From assembly GCF_958979055.1 (NCBI RefSeq), contig NC_084886.1:20715154-20779153 (forward strand): DNA of 64,000 bases. Reading direction: 5' to 3'. The position numbers and the translations under genes were made by a program. The stretch is from Alnus glutinosa. Lineage: Eukaryota; Streptophyta; Magnoliopsida; Fagales; Betulaceae. Shown here in pieces: positions 59,222 to 64,000 of the stretch. The notes below the pieces were generated by a model. The model did not search any database and was not told the origin of the DNA. It saw only the letters and a list, made by a program, of their open reading frames with translations. Numbering within the stretch: position 1 is the first letter of the stretch; every line of letters begins with the position of its first letter.

Positions 59222-59832
59222 ATTTTTTTCCTTCCCCAAGAAACGGACAGAATTATTATAGCCTTCATCAGTTCTGCAGACCCACATAAAGGCTCCCCCA
59301 CGTTCGTCTCCCAGTTCTTGGCAATGATGATATCTGAAGATGAATTTATGGGTTTAAAGCAGTTAACATGAACAGGAAACTATATAAATTCTATTCGAAG
59401 ATGCTTGATACAAATCTTACTCAAAAAATAAATACGAACATGTGCTATTATTACCTGATAACTCTTCCAATAAACTACAATTCGTATCGGTATTCCTTAT
59501 ATATGGTGGCAAGAGGTTCTTGTGATTTTAACATATCCCTCAAACAATTCCAACATTATTATCTATTCCAGCTCTATGTTACGTTACACTTTGCATAAGC
59601 GAAAATTTGAAATAACATAATGATGAAGAGAAAATGCTAACCTCAACATCCATTTTTCATGATTCCTCGTATCTGTGCTATGGAGAGAGAAGCACATGCT
59701 GCGTCTAACCTGGTAGCTTAAGGTCAAATCGTGCTTTTATTCCTTTCACATTGTGGCAAACCTGTGGTTTCATACATTATGTTACGGTAGCTTGGGGCAA
59801 CGGCAAACACGTGGGGAGAAAGGCATCTGTGT
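59222..59832 (-). other. 3' flank/UTR of the WVD2-like gene
   Basis: Noncoding, AT-rich sequence after the stop codon of the minus-strand gene; a polyadenylation site is not identifiable with confidence. No additional gene. Confidence 0.4.
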
Positions 59833-62800
59833 TCAAGAGGCAACACCAACTGTTAGATGGCCCATTCGAGATCTGCTGCCAATGCTAATGCCTTTCATGT
59901 CCTTCCTTGACATCTCATTGCTACTTGTCTGGGCTCCCACTTTCTGCTTCCCCTCAATTCTTTGGCCTTTTGTCACCTTATGACTTTCTGATACGCAACA
60001 TTTATGCAAACCAGTATCCTTCTCCTTCTCTCGTTCTTTCCTCCCTGCAACCTCATTTCCAGCTGTAGCTTCTGGGGAGCAGCTTTGGTTGGTAGATGGA
60101 GTCTGAGAGATTGCACTGCCTTCAGAGTGCTCAGCTCTAGGGCAGTTGGTCTCCTCTGAGGCATCAAGTGGTTCAGTTGTGTTTACAGATTCACTGGTAT
60201 TGGGGGATTGGTCATTTCCTGCCTTCAAACATGATTTTGATCCGGCAGCAGCTCTACTACCTGGACTTGTTGACTTAGTTCGTGCTTTATTAACTGTGTT
60301 GTTACTTAATATAACCTGAGAAATAAAATGTCCTCCAACATCAGCATACTTTTGGCTCTATTTGTTGCCAAACAAAAATCTAAAAGCGCTCATCAGATAT
60401 AGAAAAGAAAGACTTCGGCTCTAATGGAAGAACAAGTAATTATAATCGAGGAAAACAATCCAAAACATAGGTCAACAAAGGCCCAACACTGTTACGTGTG
60501 ACAGAGAAGTATATTATTAATTAGCTATATACCACGGGTCCACCAGAGAATGATATTCACATGCTGGAAAAAGTATGGTTTTCCCAAAAACACTTCCTAA
60601 AACTCAATTCAGAGAGAATCATTTAAAGGGCTCTTTGCTCTTCCTCCTATGGATAAGAAATCGTACCATGGCACTTCACACAACTTAACTCTCAGAAAAC
60701 ATTTCGCATGATATTTCTTTCTTCTTCTTCTTCTTTTTTTATTTATTTATTTATTTTATTTTTTTTTGACAAAACCAGATATTTCTACAATCATTTTGCT
60801 TTTTGGGTGATAAATTGGTCTCCACACATTTAAGTCGAGTTTTCTCTCTATTAACTAGATTCCAAGAGAGAAATTCTTCCCTTTCATGCAATGGAAGGCA
60901 AACGGATTTATTAATATGTATTGAGGCAGTTACTAGGTAACTAGGCCATTAATAAACATTTTATCGTTCAAAGAAAAACTATCTAATGGTGTGAAAACTC
61001 TTGATTTTCTAATTAAAATAACTTATAAACTAATGGGATAAGCTTTGTCCTAATTTTGTATGTGTTTGTGTACACACACATAAACACACACATAGTTGTT
61101 CACCAAATCTTCCAGTAATAATTCATATTCACACAGGTTTTTTTGCAAATTTTTCCATCATGCTCCTGTTTCATTAATGTTCACTGTCATGTGATCCCTG
61201 GCATTTTAATACAGAAATCCCAATAGAATCTAATATCTTCAGACCCTTTGAAATCACAAGCATTGGCTGAAAACCAATCTCCCTCTAATTTCACATGCTT
61301 GTGGGTGAGAACTAGAATAACCACTTTGAGCATCCTATATGTCAAACATGAAGAATATGAATTTTTCTAGTCACTGTATATATAACATAAACAGATATGC
61401 TGGGCGTAATGCTGCCTACGGAATACGTATGGCAGTGTTTGTATTTATAAATGTATTGAGTTTATCATCTAAACAAGATAGATACAAATGAATTTAAATG
61501 TAACAACGTAAGGCAAAGATGCTCTCTACTGTATAGACTTCTTTAATCATAAGGAATTACAAAACCAAGTTATAGCAAAAATATCTTCTTCTTTTTTTAT
61601 TTTTTTAATAAGTAAATTAATTTCATTAGAAAGCGCAGAGGGGCCGTAGTCTTGGTGGCATCTCCATCAAGTTTAAAGCTCGAATCTCCTTGGGTACAAA
61701 CAATTCCGGAGTCTTACTCGATCCGTATAGAGGGAGCGCTTTGCACGGGTCCGGGGTTTGCCCGATAGGAGTGGGTACACGAAATGCCTTGCCTTGGACA
61801 GTTCCCCGTCATATAAAAAAAAAAAAAAAAGAGCAGGCTCAACTTCATCGTGAGTGAGAGAGGCAGTGAGTGCCTTAGGTGATGGATATTTCACTGTGCC
61901 ATCCATAAAAAGCTCAGGCTTAAAGATTTGATGTTATGATCTAGTTGTCATCCAATGTGTGCGAGGTGGAGGAACTGGCATTGCAGAATCAGCCGTAGCA
62001 GGAGATCAAGGAGTGGAATTCTCAGAGGAAGTTGCTGGTTGCGCAGAAGCTGCAGGAGCAGAAGGGGAATACTCAAGGAGAGGTGATTGGGAAAGGAGGA
62101 GGAGGATTTGTAGAATTTCACAATGACTATAGTGGACTGGACCTTTTGGAAAGAAGCAGTAGCAGGTGCTGGATGTCGTTCCATCAACATAGCCAAAGAG
62201 ACTTTAACCTTGTCGATAGGGAACAAGTTGTACCTTCCACATAAGGTAGTTTCACGGGTTATTTTGGGAGTAATGTGATGAGTAAGGTTGTGGAGGGGTG
62301 TGGTGGTGGTGGGAGTACAAGAACGAGAAGTTTGTATGGAGGAGGTAGAGGCAGAGGTGGTGGCCATTGGATCAAAATGACGTCAGTCGAATTTTGGCTC
62401 TGATACCATATAACATAAACAGATATGATGGGTGTAATGCTGCCTACTGAATACGTATGGCAATGTTTGTATTTATAATTGTATTGATCTTATCATCTAT
62501 ACAAGATAGATACAAATGAATTTAAATGGAACAACTTAAGGCCAAGATGTGCTCTGCTGTTTGGTTATCATTTATTAGTTGGTTGGTGTTGATGTTTATC
62601 ATTATCTGATCCAATAGTATAGACTTCTCTAATCTTTAGGAATTGCAAAACCAAGTTATAGCAAAAATATTTTTTTTTGATAAGTAAATCAATCTCATTA
62701 AAAAGCGCAAAGGGGCGCAATCCGTGGACACAGCGAGTATACAAGATAGATCCACTATCAGGGAGAAAACGAACAGAAGTCCAAAAATTTCATAAAAGTA

Positions 62801-64000
62801 TAAAAACATGAGGACTATTATTTTTTTGATTAATAAAAAGTGAAGACTATTATACGCCACCATCCATGCATAAAGGGATTTGAACATAACGTATTTTAGT
62901 TATAGCAAAAATATGTATGTACCTTCTTCCCATCTGACCCTGGAGATACAGCTACATGATAGAAAGAAGGCATAGGCATTGCTTTGAAGTTTAGGCTTTT
63001 CCGGAATTGTTTTATCTCAGCTTCTTTCTTTTCCTGCAATAAGAGTAACTGAACCCATGAAGTTTCTTCTAACCTAATGAATTGGGAAGATGCATAATTA
63101 TGATAACAAACTTGATGGATGCTATTTCATTCATATCTACTTTGGCCTTGTTCACAAAATGAAATAAGATGAACCTCACTAGAAATTTCACAAGTTAAGA
63201 TTTGGAAAATGTTTCTAACAATACCCACATTTAAAAAGAAAAGAAAATAATCTGAGCCTTGTCATCAATTTAATTATATGATTTAGAATCACATAATTGT
63301 GTCATTCTCCTGGAGCACCAAGACAGCGTCACAAAACCTTGAATGATATCATTATCTCTTTTAAAGTGAAGCAACACGCAATGAAATTATCAATTAATTT
63401 TTACTTAATGACATGAACTATCAATTAGATAATTTCATGTACCTGTGTTCTTGCTTGGATCTGATTCATGTCAGCCTCCTTGGCATGCATTTTTTCCTCC
63501 AGCTTCATATAGAACTAAATTAGATGAGCCGAATGAACAAAGGAGTAAGTTATTCAAGTCTAATCCCTAAAATCAAAGCAAAATTAAAATCAAAGTTACA
63601 GCATGCTTGCTTGCCTCTTTCCTCCTTTCCGCTCGTTCGTCGCTTTTGAAACTGAAAGCTGCAGCACCTGGTTTTACATCTGCCTTTGTCGAATTCACAG
63701 TGTGATTAAGCCTATAACACAAAGTATAAGAAAATTCATAAGGTAAAAATATTGAACAATAAGAGCATTACTTATGATATTTTCAGTAACCTGTTTGCTT
63801 TTTGATGTCCTCTTGGTTCAGCCTTCGTTGAAGAGGGTTGGGATTCACCGACTTTCTTTCTCCTTGATTCTTTTTCACCACTACAACAAGAGAAGAATAA
63901 GACTTGAGGTTGAATCAATAAACCATATAGGTTAGCGACTTTGAAGAAATAATATAAATACCTTTTATTGTCATGAATTAATTTTGCCTTCCGACTTCTA
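59833..64000 (-). CDS. WVD2-like (WDL/TPX2-domain) microtubule-associated protein, 3' part; 5' end outside the window
   Basis: Exons from right to left: >64000-63962, 63880-63791, 63711-63615, 63514-63443, 63033-62923 and 60315-59833. All phases agree across joins. The third intron donor reads GAG|GCAAGC, a GC-AG intron; the others are GT-AG. The TPX2 domain is complete: [36 protein letters not shown] (with the KLEEK signature of the WVD2 family), [20 protein letters not shown] and [20 protein letters not shown]. The last exon (160 residues) is Ser/Thr/Glu-rich and disordered. The family binds and bundles or destabilises cortical microtubules and affects cell elongation. It is nearest in memory to Arabidopsis MDP40/At1g70950-type proteins. 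The 2.6-kb last intron is loaded with mobile DNA. Confidence 0.9.
61378..62670 (-). mobile_element. Copia-type LTR fossil in the last intron, rearranged
   Basis: Two direct copies of a ~215-260 bp LTR-like unit (61378-61595 and 62408-62670; CATAAACAGATATGMTGGGY and CAAGATAGATACAAATGAAT). The right copy is followed on the minus strand by TGGTATCAGAGCC (complement at 62397-62409), the initiator-Met primer site. Between them is a gag-type start region on minus (about 62367 down to 61832), interrupted by a SINE-like insertion. Most internal sequence is gone; broken in many places. The left copy lacks about 57 bp of the right. Confidence 0.6.
61643..61830 (+). mobile_element. SINE-like insertion with poly-A
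   Basis: A-box-like CTTGGTGGCATCTCC, B-box-like GCTCGAATCTCC (61678-61689), a body with ACAATTCCGGAGTC and GAGCGCTTTGCAC, and a 15-17 bp A tail (61815-61830). It shares body motifs with 14565-14727. Confidence 0.6.
62671..62897 (-). mobile_element. 5'-truncated LINE insertion (227 bp) with 17-bp target duplication
   Basis: AGTTATAGCAAAAATAT flanks both ends (62654-62670 and 62898-62914). On minus the insert ends GCGCTTTTTAATGAG...CTTATC plus poly-A, matching the 3' end of the LINE at 53446-59205 (GCGCTTTTTTAATGAG...CTTATC plus poly-A). It sits just 3' of exon 62923-63033 in the intron, with only 25 bp to the splice donor. Confidence 0.8.

Noticed and set aside
59368-59598. 76-codon Tyr-rich frame downstream of the WVD2-like gene
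   Set aside because: AT-rich 3' flank, no domain and no start context.

Overview
This window is nuclear DNA of a flowering plant, most likely a woody eudicot. The evidence is GT-AG introns, plant gene families (CSLD, EPFL, WVD2/TPX2-domain and hydroxyproline-rich proteins), plant transposons (CACTA, MULE, hAT, L1-type LINE, Ty1/copia), an endogenous pararetrovirus and AT-rich spacers. No prokaryotic or organellar feature is present. The exact taxon cannot be fixed from sequence alone; a Fagales-like tree is only a guess.

Host genes are sparse. Six look real. (1) A small putative plastid protein on + (13717-19413), with two exons split by a 5.2 kb intron full of transposon debris. (2) An intronless, secreted, membrane-anchored SMP-30/strictosidine-synthase-like beta-propeller on - (19667-20776), convergent with gene 1. 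(3) A five-exon J-domain co-chaperone on + (36153-37228). (4, 5) Two small proline-rich, probably GPI-anchored wall proteins on + (41655-42026 and 47370-47801). (6) A WVD2-like (TPX2-domain) microtubule protein on -, from 59833 off the right edge, of which six exons are visible. The order J-protein, Pro-rich, Pro-rich, TPX2 protein recalls the Arabidopsis At1g70950-At1g71000 and At1g23040-At1g23060 neighbourhoods (from memory, unverified).

The rest is layered mobile DNA. 1-6633 is the right part of a CACTA element with a decayed TNP2 transposase, a second ORF, palindromic subterminal repeats and a TAGTG terminus. 7237-9022 is a MULE with 9-bp target duplications that carries an inverted ARL GTPase gene fragment and a LINE ORF1 fragment (a Pack-MULE). 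21050-32060 is a broken, rearranged endogenous pararetrovirus, split at 25267-31919 by a young copia-type element with 430-bp LTRs and a 5-bp target duplication; that element itself holds a 143-bp MITE. 32512-33545 is a hAT-like element with a MULE-like MITE inside. 34291-35457 is an inverted-repeat element carrying a fragment of an EPFL peptide gene. 45229-46193 and 52071-52254 are related hAT elements with perfect 8-bp target duplications. 53446-59205 is a full-length but mutated L1-type LINE with a 16-bp target duplication.

Scattered host-gene fragments (ARL, FluG-like, GATA factor, EPFL, CSLD) make this a notable graveyard of captured or duplicated exons. Intergenic stretches not listed separately are AT-rich with microsatellites and no gene that I can support.
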